DNA from: Alkalinema pantanalense
GTDB lineage: Bacteria > Cyanobacteriota > Cyanobacteriia > Leptolyngbyales > Leptolyngbyaceae
DNA length: 64,000 bases
Direction: 5' to 3'
Assembly (NCBI RefSeq): GCF_050753345.1
Contig: NZ_JBLZFX010000019.1
Location: 1 to 64,000, forward strand
Both the position numbers and the translations under genes were made by a program. Within the stretch, counting starts at the first letter, position 1, and each line of letters starts with the position of its first letter. The notes under the pieces are model-generated. The model ran no database searches and was not told the origin of the DNA. It was given only the letters and a program-made list of their open reading frames with translations. Below, piece after piece: positions 29,218 to 38,588 of the stretch.

Positions 29218-29513
29218 TGCAGATACTAAGCTATGGTTGCATTGCGATGGGACTGGTGTTTTGGTTTTGGGGAACGTCATCGTTACTGAGTCGTCGATCG
29301 GTTCTTTTTAAATTGCATAACCTCTCAGTCTCCGATACGTTAGGTTCCATTAGCATCATGGTTGGGTTATTGCTTCTACGCCCCCGAGAATGGCCCCTTT
29401 TGCTCCTTGCGATTCTATCCCTCGTTTTCTGGAACACGATGCTGGGATATGTGCTGGCTTACTGCTCCAGCAGTCCGCGACTGGATTCCCACCTGGAGAG
29501 GAATAATGACTGA
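29217..29513 (+). CDS. mrpG: Mrp-type antiporter subunit G
   Basis: The 98-residue protein has three membrane segments and the MnhG-like block FKLHNLSVSDTLGSI followed by VGLLLL. Its end overlaps the next start by eight bases. Confidence 0.85.
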   Translation: MQILSYGCIAMGLVFWFWGTSSLLSRRSVLFKLHNLSVSDTLGSISIMVGLLLLRPREWPLLLLAILSLVFWNTMLGYVLAYCSSSPRLDSHLERNND

Positions 29514-30129
29514 TAGTTATATTTACTGGATTGTAGCCCTACTGCCCCTGGCAGCATCTATGGTTGTGGTGCAAACGAACCCCTACCATGCTTTGATTTT
29601 GCGGGGCGTGCTAGGGGCCATTTCAGCCTTGATTTATGCAATTCTAGGGGCGGCAGATGTTGCCTTAACTGAAGCATTAGTCGGAACTTTGCTTGCAGTT
29701 ACGTTATATGCCATCACCGTTCGATCGTCTCTAGTGTTCCGTCTAGGCGTGCTGCGACAGGAGGATGAGGCCATGCAGACCCACCCGGACGGTGTGGAAC
29801 AGCATGATTTTCAACAGCTTCTGACAATCCTCCGACGTCTTTTTAAGCCCTACTACATGCAAGTAGAATGGATCACTTATGACGATCGAGGGGCTTTGCT
29901 CAAAGCTATGAAAAACCGGGAAATTCATGCTACTTGGCTGCCAGTAGACGACCTTTCTTCCCCGGCCCCAACCCACACGATCACCGTCCGCATCCAGCGT
30001 CTCTATGAGATCCTCCAATCTGGGATAGACTCTCCCAATATTCACTTAACCTATGTTGATTTAGGAACCTCGCTTGCAGCCCTCCCAACCCTGAATTCCG
30101 CCCCTGCAAATTCCCAGGAGATACAGTGA
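29506..30129 (+). CDS. mrpA: Truncated MrpA-type subunit (DUF4040 domain only)
   Basis: The 207-residue protein starts at ATG 29506 after AGAGGAA. It contains the MrpA C-terminal DUF4040 block (RGVLGAISALIYAILGAADVALTEA) with four helices and a hydrophilic tail. The large NuoL-like part of canonical MrpA is absent, which is the usual arrangement in cyanobacterial mrp operons. It follows mrpG and overlaps mrpB through TGATG. The name is by position and homology to the MrpA C-terminus. Confidence 0.82.
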   Translation: MTDSYIYWIVALLPLAASMVVVQTNPYHALILRGVLGAISALIYAILGAADVALTEALVGTLLAVTLYAITVRSSLVFRLGVLRQEDEAMQTHPDGVEQHDFQQLLTILRRLFKPYYMQVEWITYDDRGALLKAMKNREIHATWLPVDDLSSPAPTHTITVRIQRLYEILQSGIDSPNIHLTYVDLGTSLAALPTLNSAPANSQEIQ

Positions 30130-30788
30130 TGAAATGGATTTATCTCATAGCAGGATTGGTATTCTATGTCAAAATGCTCTGGATGAATAATCCACAGCCA
30201 ACTTTACCGTTTTCTGCGGTGCAGGCAATCGCGCAAGATAGCGCTATCCCTAACGTTGTGTCCGGCATTATTTTATACAATCGCCTTTATGACACGATTT
30301 TTGAGGTCATTGTCTTTACGATCGCCATCATGGGAGCGCATTTTTTGCTAGCCAATGAGCGACCCTCGGTCCAAATTCACCAATTTACCGATTCTTCCTC
30401 CATGCTTCTGGCTCGGCTTGGCGCAACCATTGCAGCCTTGGTGGGAATTGAATTGGCCATTCGAGGGCACTTGAGTCCCGGTGGAGGCTTTGCCGCAGGG
30501 GTTGCCGGGGGAACGGCGATCGGGTTGGTGGCTATGACATCCTCCCTAGAAGGTATGCAGGCTGTCTATCAACGCTGGCGCGTGGCGACTTGGGAAAAAA
30601 TTTCGGTTCTAGTTTTCATTGTGCTGGCTATGCTTACCCTGGCCGGTATCGAACTTCCCCGAGGACAGATGGGAGAATTGCTCAGCGGCGGCATCATTCC
30701 CATCCTCAATATTTTAGTGGCTATTAAGGTGACGTTAGGCTCCTGGGCAGTCGTATTACTGTTTATCCGCTATCGTGGCCTGCTGTAG
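30129..30788 (+). CDS. mrpB: Mrp-type antiporter subunit B (MnhB domain)
   Basis: The 219-residue protein has an N-terminal helix, then the MnhB signature RGHLSPGGGFAAGVAGG. Membrane segments near residues 55-75 and 90-125 and two C-terminal ones fit MnhB, with an N-terminal extension similar to the MrpA tail. It ends the operon and converges on the DUF928 gene 37 bases away. Confidence 0.88.
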   Translation: MKWIYLIAGLVFYVKMLWMNNPQPTLPFSAVQAIAQDSAIPNVVSGIILYNRLYDTIFEVIVFTIAIMGAHFLLANERPSVQIHQFTDSSSMLLARLGATIAALVGIELAIRGHLSPGGGFAAGVAGGTAIGLVAMTSSLEGMQAVYQRWRVATWEKISVLVFIVLAMLTLAGIELPRGQMGELLSGGIIPILNILVAIKVTLGSWAVVLLFIRYRGLL

Positions 30789-30825
30789 CAATGCGTCCCA
30801 CCCAGGATGGGAATCAACGGGCATT

Positions 30826-31665
30826 TCAAGGCACAGGGGCTAACTCCGGCTGTACCGGGACGGTGTTGAGCGGGGAAAATCCAGCTTGGTCTAGTAACTG
30901 ATTCCATGCCTTTTGGGCATCCTGGTTCATCCCGTTCTGGTTGGTAGTAGGCGATCGTAAGACCTGACCCAAGGTCGTTAATGCATCAAACCAAATCCCC
31001 TGTTTGGCGTAGATCATGGCTTTTTGAGTCGGATCTTTCTGCTGGCGTAACTGTTGTAAAACGGGTAATTTGAGCGCAACCCGAGTCACTGAACCCCGTA
31101 AAATGATTGGGGTATTAATCGTAGTGAGATCATCCATATCGGGCCGTTGGCATTGCACCGAGAAAAACCACTGGTAGGACTGACCAACCTTGAGGGCCAC
31201 TTGGTCGGGAAAGGCAATACTGGTAATTCCTGGCTCGATCGCCCGAGTTTTGAACTGCTGCTTGACTAAGGTTCCTGTTGCAGGCTGCTTCAGAACAATT
31301 TCCACCGTTTCCTGATCCGCAAATCCTTCGGGGGCATAAATCCAGAGCGTGGGTCGATCGCTAACCGTTTGGCCCCACAGTGCTTTGGACGGCAAGGTGG
31401 GCACGATCACTTGGAGATTGGTATAGCGATCGCAGGTGGTTCGCGATCCGCCGCCTTGGCCCCGACCTCCCGGTTCGCCACTATTGGGGGGAGTGGGCGG
31501 ATCCCATTGAATGCTTTGGGAAAGGCTAGTACCATTACCTGTGCTGCCATTTGACTCAACCGAGTTTCCTTGGGCATGCACAGGATTAGAAATACTAAAC
31601 GCGATTGCTAAGCCGCTGACTAACGAAATCAATAAATAGCGGTAGTTAAACATATATAACATCAT
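30826..31665 (-). CDS. DUF928 family exported protein
   Basis: The 279-residue protein has a signal peptide (LLISLVSGLAIAFSISNPVHAQ, cleavage after AQ), a low-complexity Gly/Ser linker and a DUF928 domain (residues about 100-260). The domain includes LWIYAPEGFADQETVEIVL, a response block around SYQWFFSVQC and a C-terminal helical part. DUF928 genes are cyanobacterial and often adjoin CHAT/CHASE2 genes, as here, where its start overlaps the CHAT-CHASE2 stop by four bases. Likely periplasmic; function unknown. Confidence 0.88.
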   Translation of the reverse strand: MMLYMFNYRYLLISLVSGLAIAFSISNPVHAQGNSVESNGSTGNGTSLSQSIQWDPPTPPNSGEPGGRGQGGGSRTTCDRYTNLQVIVPTLPSKALWGQTVSDRPTLWIYAPEGFADQETVEIVLKQPATGTLVKQQFKTRAIEPGITSIAFPDQVALKVGQSYQWFFSVQCQRPDMDDLTTINTPIILRGSVTRVALKLPVLQQLRQQKDPTQKAMIYAKQGIWFDALTTLGQVLRSPTTNQNGMNQDAQKAWNQLLDQAGFSPLNTVPVQPELAPVP

Positions 31666-34028
31666 GATGGTAACACTCCAGGTAGCATTTCAATATCGGA
31701 TGATTTAAATTGAACAATACGGCTCAGACTGGAACTCATTAATAGTCCCATTAGAGGGGGAATCAACGGCACCCAAGCCCCTTGCAGCAATAGAATATAA
31801 CTCGTGATCAATAATAGACTTGAGCCGACAACCACTGCACCGCACCAGTAACGCAACGATCGTAGCCCCACCCCCAGCAAGGCCCCACCCAACGACCAGC
31901 CTACCATCCAAACGACCTCCGCCCAAAAGGGCCAAGGTTGAATGATAGGTCGTCGATCGAGGGCGACACTGAGCAGTTGGCTGACCATTTGGGCCTGCAC
32001 CATCACACCGGGTAGGCGCGTGGCAAAGGCTTGGCCGTAGGGTGTGGGCCAGATATCGCCCGTATTCGGTGTGACAACCCCGACGATGACAATGCGATCG
32101 CGCAACAGATCTGGGTTCACTTCGCCCTTAAGAAATTGGGTCAGGGAAATTTGTCGCGCAATATTTCTAGGGGAAGCAGGCGATCCTACATTCCGATAAT
32201 TCAGCAACAATTGGATTCCCGCCGCATCTACCGGCTGATAGCCCGACGATCGATTGCCGAGTTTACTCACTACCGCTTGACCTAATTTCAACTGCTGTTG
32301 CGGCGTAAAGTCGATCGCCACCCCTTGGCTAGCTAAATAGCGAAACGCCAATTGTGCACTAAAGGAATAACTGGCCGTACAACGGGAAGTGGATTGCGGA
32401 GACATCGAAATTAACTGGCGACGAACAATACCATCGGTATCCTGAACAAAATCACTAAAACCCACCTGTTTTTCAGGCGTTTCCGGCGGTGGGAGAATGC
32501 CACTGGCATCATCTTGGGCATCGGGTCGCTTACAGATAGCTACTAAACGATCGCTCTTTAATAACTGTGCTAACTGCGGATCAGTGGCGGAAAAATCGCG
32601 ATAGATGTCTAACCCAATCACGCGCGGTTGAGCTTGATTTAATTGGGTTAATAATTGCCGAGTGGTGCGATCGGACAGGGAGCCTCGACGGGGTTCATTG
32701 CCCTGGGCTTGAATATCCTGATCGCCGATCGTCACTACGACAATGCGATCGTCCGGGGGTTCCGCAGGCCGGAGCCGCATCAACCCATCCCAAGCCGCCA
32801 ATTCCACCGTTTGCAGCCACCCCAGCGCCCGCACCGCCACCACCAAGCCCCCAATCAACAACGCACTGGTTAGCCCGATCGCGGACGATCGTTTCGGCAA
32901 TTGCGGCGCTGGAGCAGTGGGGACTACGCACCAATCCTGCCAGCACGGGGAGGGTTCCGCCGGATTTTGGCACAGCACAGGCAACCACGAGGCACAGGGA
33001 TATTGCGCCTCGATCGCCTGTAGCTTTTCCCGCGCTTCCCGTACGGCTAAATAGAGCGACTGTCCCGATGAAAACGCCGTTAGGAAGTATTTGAGAAATT
33101 CCTGGGCCACCCGATCGGGCACAGGTTCCCGCATGACAATCATTTGGGGAATGTGCAGCGTAGCCAAATCCTGGGCCAATCCCAAACCATCACAGGAATT
33201 GAAAATCGCGAGTTTTAGCCCCTGTTCGATCGACCGTCGTAGACTATATTTCAAATCTTCGATCGTAATTTCTTCCTGGGGATTGAGTTGCAGAATGCCT
33301 TGGCTTTGGCTGCTGCTATGGCCTGCAAAAAATAAAATATCCCAGGGCTGTTCCCAGAGTTGTTGGTTTAACTGTTGCGAACTTGGCTCCACTAGAAAAT
33401 TAACATCCGCCTGGGGCAATTGATTCAGCAAGGCGCGATCGTGGTCAATTTCAATCCCCTGACTGTTGCCTAAAATGGCAAGAATGCGGACTTTTCGCGA
33501 TTGTTCCACATCTCGTTTTGTCAACGATCGACGGTAATCGGGCGGATTCAACGCCAATTCCGATCGAGGATAATCCTCGAAAAATTGCCAATGCTCCCAG
33601 GGAAACCGCAGCATTTCCAATTGTTCTGCCAGAATGACTAACCGTACTTCCTCAACGGGATTCAATTGGGTACGCAACTGGCGTTCGATCGTTTGAAAGG
33701 CTGGATCACTCAGCGCTTGATTGAGCAAGCTGTGTAACCTTTGGCAAAGGGTTTTAAATTCTGACTTGGAAACATGGGTCACATCGGTGCTATCAATTTC
33801 AAAGACCGATCGCAACGCCCCCAGTTGGGTGCCACCTAGGTGACGATACAACGCTTGGTAGAGGGTGCGCCATTGCTGAAAACATTGGTGCAGTTCCGGC
33901 AGAGCTGGTAGACTGCCCGTCACCTGAATGGGATTGGCTTGGGGATCTGTCCAAATTTGCGCCGCGATCGACGGAAATCCCTGCTGCCAGTTGCCCTTGC
34001 CTAAATTTAAAACCACTAACTGATTCAT
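31662..34028 (-). CDS. CHAT protease-like domain fused to CHASE2 sensor
   Basis: The 788-residue protein has an N-terminal region, then a CHAT caspase-like domain (about 130-370) with the expected dyad: His near 238 in LFFAGHSSS and Cys near 277 in FNSCDGLG. A membrane helix near 385-400 is followed by a CHASE2 extracytoplasmic sensor (RIVVVTIGDQDIQAQGNEP; DRIVIVGVV) to about 690. Two or three C-terminal helices end the protein. This suggests a membrane receptor that activates a cytosolic peptidase. It lies 29 bases downstream of the DUF1822 gene and is coupled to the DUF928 gene. The substrate may be one of the neighbouring proteins (inference). Confidence 0.9.
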   Translation of the reverse strand: MNQLVVLNLGKGNWQQGFPSIAAQIWTDPQANPIQVTGSLPALPELHQCFQQWRTLYQALYRHLGGTQLGALRSVFEIDSTDVTHVSKSEFKTLCQRLHSLLNQALSDPAFQTIERQLRTQLNPVEEVRLVILAEQLEMLRFPWEHWQFFEDYPRSELALNPPDYRRSLTKRDVEQSRKVRILAILGNSQGIEIDHDRALLNQLPQADVNFLVEPSSQQLNQQLWEQPWDILFFAGHSSSQSQGILQLNPQEEITIEDLKYSLRRSIEQGLKLAIFNSCDGLGLAQDLATLHIPQMIVMREPVPDRVAQEFLKYFLTAFSSGQSLYLAVREAREKLQAIEAQYPCASWLPVLCQNPAEPSPCWQDWCVVPTAPAPQLPKRSSAIGLTSALLIGGLVVAVRALGWLQTVELAAWDGLMRLRPAEPPDDRIVVVTIGDQDIQAQGNEPRRGSLSDRTTRQLLTQLNQAQPRVIGLDIYRDFSATDPQLAQLLKSDRLVAICKRPDAQDDASGILPPPETPEKQVGFSDFVQDTDGIVRRQLISMSPQSTSRCTASYSFSAQLAFRYLASQGVAIDFTPQQQLKLGQAVVSKLGNRSSGYQPVDAAGIQLLLNYRNVGSPASPRNIARQISLTQFLKGEVNPDLLRDRIVIVGVVTPNTGDIWPTPYGQAFATRLPGVMVQAQMVSQLLSVALDRRPIIQPWPFWAEVVWMVGWSLGGALLGVGLRSLRYWCGAVVVGSSLLLITSYILLLQGAWVPLIPPLMGLLMSSSLSRIVQFKSSDIEMLPGVLPS

Positions 34029-34057
34029 ACTGTCTCCTTCGCGCTTTGAGTCAGCCG

Positions 34058-35242
34058 TTAAGCCAGGAAGGATTCCACAACGGTGGTTTGCGCCAATGTG
34101 ACCTGCACCGCAAAGGCCGTTTCGATCGGGCAGCGGAACCGTTGCAGTTGAATCACGTTATCCGCCGATCGGGCTTGCACCGTTTGCACAACTTCGCCTT
34201 CCGGTGTCACTAAACTGAGGGCCAGATCTTCCGGTAGGCAGTCTACTCCAGCGATCGGGCGTAGCTGTACCTGCACCATCACCCGTTGATCCGCTTCCGG
34301 CGTAATCGCAACTAGCAACAGCACCACCTGTTCCGCCAACCGCAACGCCTTGACCCGCCGTACAATCTCCACGGCTTCTTCCCCATCCCGCAGGGCGATC
34401 GCGGGCTGTAGTTGTAATTCCTCTAAGGTTTGCCAACCTGTTTCAAATTGATTTTGTAGCCATTGGCCTAAGCGAGTCACAGACTCTTGGAAGGTCTGCT
34501 GGAGATTAGTTAGAAGCGAATTGCCAACGGTATTGTACTGGAGTTGATAGAGGCGTTGTCGCCAAGACGCTTGGGTGATTAACGCCCCCCATAGTTGAAA
34601 AGGAATTTCTAAGCGAGGGTTACTCGAATTTCCTAAGCGTTGCAAAATATTTTCCGCCTGTACTGCTTCCACCGTTGCCAAGGGGGCGATCGCCGCCTGC
34701 GTCACTTCATTGGGAGCCAACTGCTGCACCACCCACAGTACCGCAATATCCGACACCAAGAAGTCCCGATCGAGGTGGTAGGTACGATCGTCGGCATCAT
34801 AGCGCCCGTGGGTCTTCAGCATGGCATGGGTCGCGTAGCCCCAAACCCCCAGGCAACCATCATCCAGATTCACCTGTACCGCCAGAAAATAATCCCCCGC
34901 CCAATCCGACGCATCCACCCACTCCTGGGGCACAACTAATTCAGCCGTATCCAAACTGCGATCGGGCAGTAGCACCAACCGTTTCGCCCCCAGTTGAATG
35001 CCCGCCCCATTCACAAACGCCCAAACGTTGGATAAATCCACCCCGTTGGGAAAGGCTGCTGCTTGCGGGAAGTATTCCGATCGCAACCACGGCAAGATGG
35101 TTTGCACACTGAGGTGATTCAAAAACAGTTGCCACTGCACAGCAACGGATACACCCCGCTGGCTTTGCTGTTCTGCCTGCGATCGTACCGTTTGCGGAAT
35201 GGCCAAAATCAGTTCGGTAGGACTTTCTAGATAGAGACTCAT
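34058..35242 (-). CDS. DUF1822 family protein
   Basis: The 394-residue cytosolic protein starts with LESPTELILAIPQTVRSQAE and contains AGDYFLAVQVNLDDGCLGVWGYATH, written here in part: the DGCLGVWGYATH block is typical of cyanobacterial DUF1822. The C-terminal third is beta-rich (QVQLRPIAG, LSLVTPEGE). In cyanobacteria DUF1822 genes commonly sit between a sigma-like factor and a CHAT-CHASE2 gene, as here. Role unknown; possibly an adaptor in the signalling cluster. Confidence 0.85.
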   Translation of the reverse strand: MSLYLESPTELILAIPQTVRSQAEQQSQRGVSVAVQWQLFLNHLSVQTILPWLRSEYFPQAAAFPNGVDLSNVWAFVNGAGIQLGAKRLVLLPDRSLDTAELVVPQEWVDASDWAGDYFLAVQVNLDDGCLGVWGYATHAMLKTHGRYDADDRTYHLDRDFLVSDIAVLWVVQQLAPNEVTQAAIAPLATVEAVQAENILQRLGNSSNPRLEIPFQLWGALITQASWRQRLYQLQYNTVGNSLLTNLQQTFQESVTRLGQWLQNQFETGWQTLEELQLQPAIALRDGEEAVEIVRRVKALRLAEQVVLLLVAITPEADQRVMVQVQLRPIAGVDCLPEDLALSLVTPEGEVVQTVQARSADNVIQLQRFRCPIETAFAVQVTLAQTTVVESFLA

Positions 35243-35294
35243 GGGACTTTCCTCGGTGGTAGGCTGGCGACTGGGATGCTGGCAGGTAACGATC

Positions 35295-36551
35295 CTAGGA
35301 ACTCGATCGATAGCGCGATTGCAGCCAATCTTCTAGCAAGGTGCTGATGGATTTCACCACGGTGGAACTTAAAGAAATATGCAACGTCTCCTGGCTCCAA
35401 CGACTGAGCGCCAGCAATAAATTTTCGCGGGTTTTGGCTAGCTTCCGCGAGACTGTGTATTGCTGAATGCCCAGGATTTTCGCCATTTGCTGCTGGGTCA
35501 AATTGTCCTGGTAATACAGCTTCAGCAACTGCTGCCCCAGTTCATCCAACTGCCCGATCGCCCCTTGCAGAAACTGCTCCATGGCCGCTAACTGGGCTTT
35601 GCGATCGTCCGCCTCTTCCTGGGAGATCAGCTCACCCAACGGCGATTCCCGCTGCACATCGGGCAAATCCACCTGCCAATCTTCCTCGCCATCCCCCGCC
35701 GCTACATTCAGCGATTGGGTGGCAGGGTAGAGGTAGCGCCGCACCTGGTTAGCCATTTGCTTCAGCCAGGTTTCCAGCATTTCCGCCGTCACGTCTGTTG
35801 TGAGTTCTGGGGCGGACGGGTTCACTGGCTGGCTCGCTTGCTGGTTGTACTGGGCGGCGATCGTGGCCCAAGTCTCCGCATCCGGGCCAGCACTGGTACG
35901 CCCTTGGGGATTGCGGCTGGGGGGATAGGCCGCCATAAAACAAGTCCAAGCTAACAGGTATTCCTGCTGCTGAGTCGAACTCAAACCCGCTTGCTCCAAG
36001 GTTTCCGCCAATAACCTCCGGCTGAGTTTCAGCAACAAACTCCATTCGCTACAGAGATCAATTTCCCGCTGTTGCCGCAGGTTACTGCGCAGGATATTAC
36101 AAAAGGCCGTATTGGCATAGGTTTTGAGGCTGGGGCGCTGGCTCGAGTCAAAGGCCCGCAGCAACCGGGGCACCTCCGCAATCACCCCTTGAAAGCAGTC
36201 GGAAAAGCTGACTTGGCTGGAACTGACCTGGGGCATGGTGCGGTGGACGCTCCAGTAGCAGGTTTCCTGGAGGTAAGCCGAAAGATGCCCCAGGGCGAGC
36301 TGTTGCCGCAGGACGGGATTGGTCGCCGTCTGGCTGGTCTGCCAAGCCCGGTGCCAGTAGATCGCCCAGAAGTCCTCCGATCGCGCCTGGGCCGCTTCTT
36401 GGGCCGTTTGCTGGGCTGTTTCCTGGGCCGTTTGGGTCTGCATACTGCGCCGTAATCGGGCATCCACCACCCAGCCTGCTGTACGATCGGACTGGAACTG
36501 AAGGAAGCTAGAGAAGCTGGCAATAAGATCTTTACGGGACTGTATAGGCAT
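35295..36551 (-). CDS. Sigma-70-like factor (cyanobacterial CHAT-cluster type)
   Basis: The 418-residue protein has a Gln/Ala-rich tract (TAQETAQQTAQEAAQ), a helical middle with region-2-like content (FCNILRSNLRQQREIDLCS), and a C-terminal region-4-like helix-turn-helix (LTQQQMAKILGIQQYTVSRK). It ends with a linker and a short extra helix. The HTH and context support a sigma-like transcription factor. It lies 24 bases downstream of the CHAT protein gene and 52 bases upstream of the DUF1822 gene on the same strand, so one operon is likely. Confidence 0.8.
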   Translation of the reverse strand: MPIQSRKDLIASFSSFLQFQSDRTAGWVVDARLRRSMQTQTAQETAQQTAQEAAQARSEDFWAIYWHRAWQTSQTATNPVLRQQLALGHLSAYLQETCYWSVHRTMPQVSSSQVSFSDCFQGVIAEVPRLLRAFDSSQRPSLKTYANTAFCNILRSNLRQQREIDLCSEWSLLLKLSRRLLAETLEQAGLSSTQQQEYLLAWTCFMAAYPPSRNPQGRTSAGPDAETWATIAAQYNQQASQPVNPSAPELTTDVTAEMLETWLKQMANQVRRYLYPATQSLNVAAGDGEEDWQVDLPDVQRESPLGELISQEEADDRKAQLAAMEQFLQGAIGQLDELGQQLLKLYYQDNLTQQQMAKILGIQQYTVSRKLAKTRENLLLALSRWSQETLHISLSSTVVKSISTLLEDWLQSRYRSSS

Positions 36552-36575
36552 GGCTGAAGGTCCTTTGTCCTGTGT

Positions 36576-38138
36576 CTACCAGGGATTTCCAATGACTGTA
36601 AATGCTGCCCAGTAGTAGGGATGGGAAAAATCCGTTTGTTCCAGGGTGGGCAAGGAGGCTAGGGACAAGGGTTGATCCCCGGTGCGAGACGCGATCGGAC
36701 TGGAAAAACTGAAGGGTTGCTTTGAGGGTTGCTTTGAGGATTGGTTTAAGGATTGGTGCAAAGTAGAAGGACGTTGGACACCGGATTTTAACAGGGTGAT
36801 CTGCGCCTGCCGGAGGGCTGATGATTTAATTGGAGCCTGTTTCAACTGTTCATAGAAATGGCGCATAAGCACTAAAGTTGCCGTATCGTCCACAGACCAG
36901 AGACTGGCGATCGTGGCCTTGGCTCCGGACTGCACCGCCAATCCCGCAAAACCGAGTTCTGCATTGGGGGATCCGATCGCCGTCTGGCAAGCGCTTAACA
37001 CCAGCAATTGCACCACCGGAACCCGCAGGTTGAGTTCTCGGATATCTGTCAAGCGCAGGGGTTGATCCCAAAATTGCAGGTAGGAATCCTGGGCCGACTG
37101 GGCTGAAATGACCGCATGGGTGGCAATGTGAACAATCCCAAAGGGCTGCTGCGATCGAGCTTTTTGCAGATTTTCTAGGGTGAAGTCTTCGTTGAGGAGT
37201 TGTTTTCCTTGGCCGACCGATTGCGTAACGGATTGCAATTCGATCGGAACCGCAGGTAAGGGGGGCGCTTTGGCAAATTTGGCTGCCCCCACCGCCAGCA
37301 CTTGCAACCCTTGTAAATTATTGGGGCGATGATCCAGTAAATTAAAGGCCGGAATCACCCCGAGGTTATATTTTTCAATTAAATATTGCTTGCCATCATG
37401 CAACGCGGCGAGGGGTAATCCCCGTAAGCCGGTGCCCAGGCAAAATAAAATCGTGCCAATTTCTTGCTGCTTGAGTTCTTGCTCAATGGGTTCAATCAGC
37501 CATTGGTGGAGTTGTTGTGCAGCGGGTAAGTATTCCTGGGGCTCCGTAAGCGGATTGACGACGCCTAGGCGAAATTGTGCACCGACTTGATTGCGGACTT
37601 TGAGGGTGGCGGTAGGGATCGATCGATGAATCGGTTTGCCCTGTGGGTTGACGAGGATAATATCTAAGCGATCGGGCAGGGGGATCGCATACAGGAGCGC
37701 TGTTTTCGTTTGGGTGTGCGGCGTTAACTGGTTTAAGCGCCTTTGAATTTGCTCTAAGCTCAGCAACTGGCTACTGAGTTTTCCTTCATAAAAGGCTTCG
37801 TACTGCGCTTTCCAACCCACTTCCACCTGATTGATTGCGGCGACTAAGTCCTCCCGATCGAGACTGGCCTTCAGTTGGGGAATATCCAAGGGCGGAATCA
37901 CGGGTTCAGGGGTCGATCGAGCTAATAAATTAGGGGGGGCTGCTAAATTAGGGGGGGCTGCTAAATTAGGGGGGACGGCGGTGCGGGAATGGGTTTCCGC
38001 GAGGGCGGGTAAAAGTCCTATCCCAGGGAGGATTACACCGATCGATGGCGGAATCAACAGTCCCCATAGCCGCGATCGCAATCGGCGCGATCGTGTCATG
38101 AAGGGATGTAAAAGCCTATAGCCTTGCCAGCATTTCAT
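36576..38138 (-). CDS. Exported or membrane-anchored CHAT domain protein
   Basis: The 520-residue protein has a basic N-terminus followed by a hydrophobic segment (GLLIPPSIGVILPGIGLLPA) and ALAE, a probable signal peptide or anchor. A repeat of six residues (APPNLA) occurs about three times. The CHAT domain (about 190-480) has His near 341 in HIATHAV and Cys near 383 in LSACQTA. The C-terminus has a Ser/Gln-rich insert and ends YYWAAFTVIGNPW, a typical CHAT ending. The start could be ATG 38138 or ATG 38099 (MTRSRRL); neither has a clear ribosome-binding site. First gene of the signalling cluster. Confidence 0.85.
   Translation of the reverse strand: MKCWQGYRLLHPFMTRSRRLRSRLWGLLIPPSIGVILPGIGLLPALAETHSRTAVPPNLAAPPNLAAPPNLLARSTPEPVIPPLDIPQLKASLDREDLVAAINQVEVGWKAQYEAFYEGKLSSQLLSLEQIQRRLNQLTPHTQTKTALLYAIPLPDRLDIILVNPQGKPIHRSIPTATLKVRNQVGAQFRLGVVNPLTEPQEYLPAAQQLHQWLIEPIEQELKQQEIGTILFCLGTGLRGLPLAALHDGKQYLIEKYNLGVIPAFNLLDHRPNNLQGLQVLAVGAAKFAKAPPLPAVPIELQSVTQSVGQGKQLLNEDFTLENLQKARSQQPFGIVHIATHAVISAQSAQDSYLQFWDQPLRLTDIRELNLRVPVVQLLVLSACQTAIGSPNAELGFAGLAVQSGAKATIASLWSVDDTATLVLMRHFYEQLKQAPIKSSALRQAQITLLKSGVQRPSTLHQSLNQSSKQPSKQPFSFSSPIASRTGDQPLSLASLPTLEQTDFSHPYYWAAFTVIGNPW
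37927..37980. repeat. 18-bp in-frame tandem repeat inside the CHAT gene
   Basis: A unit AAATTAGGGGGGGCTGCT is repeated twice perfectly and a third time partly. It encodes the APPNLA repeat next to the signal segment. With runs of seven G it is a plausible site of length variation. Confidence 0.8.
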
Positions 38139-38588
38139 AGGAATTATTTAGCTGAGTGCTGATAAATTGGCAATCGTCGAGTCAAAATATCCTAGCTGAT
38201 TCCGAGTCAGTTCCGCTGTAGAACCTCACGAACTGTTGCAATTGCAGGGAACCACGATAGGTTGCAATCAAACCTTAATTTGGTACGGAATTATCTAGAG
38301 AAACATGTTTGCGAATGAATTGAATCAGAAGTTTTCAACTAGAGACGATTCACTTAATGGTTACTTCGCTTGTTAAGGTTGTCATTCCGGATGAAGAATA
38401 CAAATGGATTTTCAATGATTTAACCAGTCTGTCTCGTTCTGTATGGTGGGTGCAGAGGTATAAGATTGACGTAGCCACAGTTTGAACCGTGAGTCCTACA
38501 ATAAAAAACGACCGAGAAACCTCGATCGTCAATACATTTTATTTTCTGAAATATGGACTATTCAACTCTCCTTGATTCCCATTCAACC
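38139..38588. other. Intergenic region, no gene seen
   Basis: No supported gene. A 60-codon minus-strand frame at 38350-38532 has no ribosome-binding site or recognisable content. The segment should hold the promoter of the CHAT-sigma-DUF1822 cluster. Confidence 0.5.
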
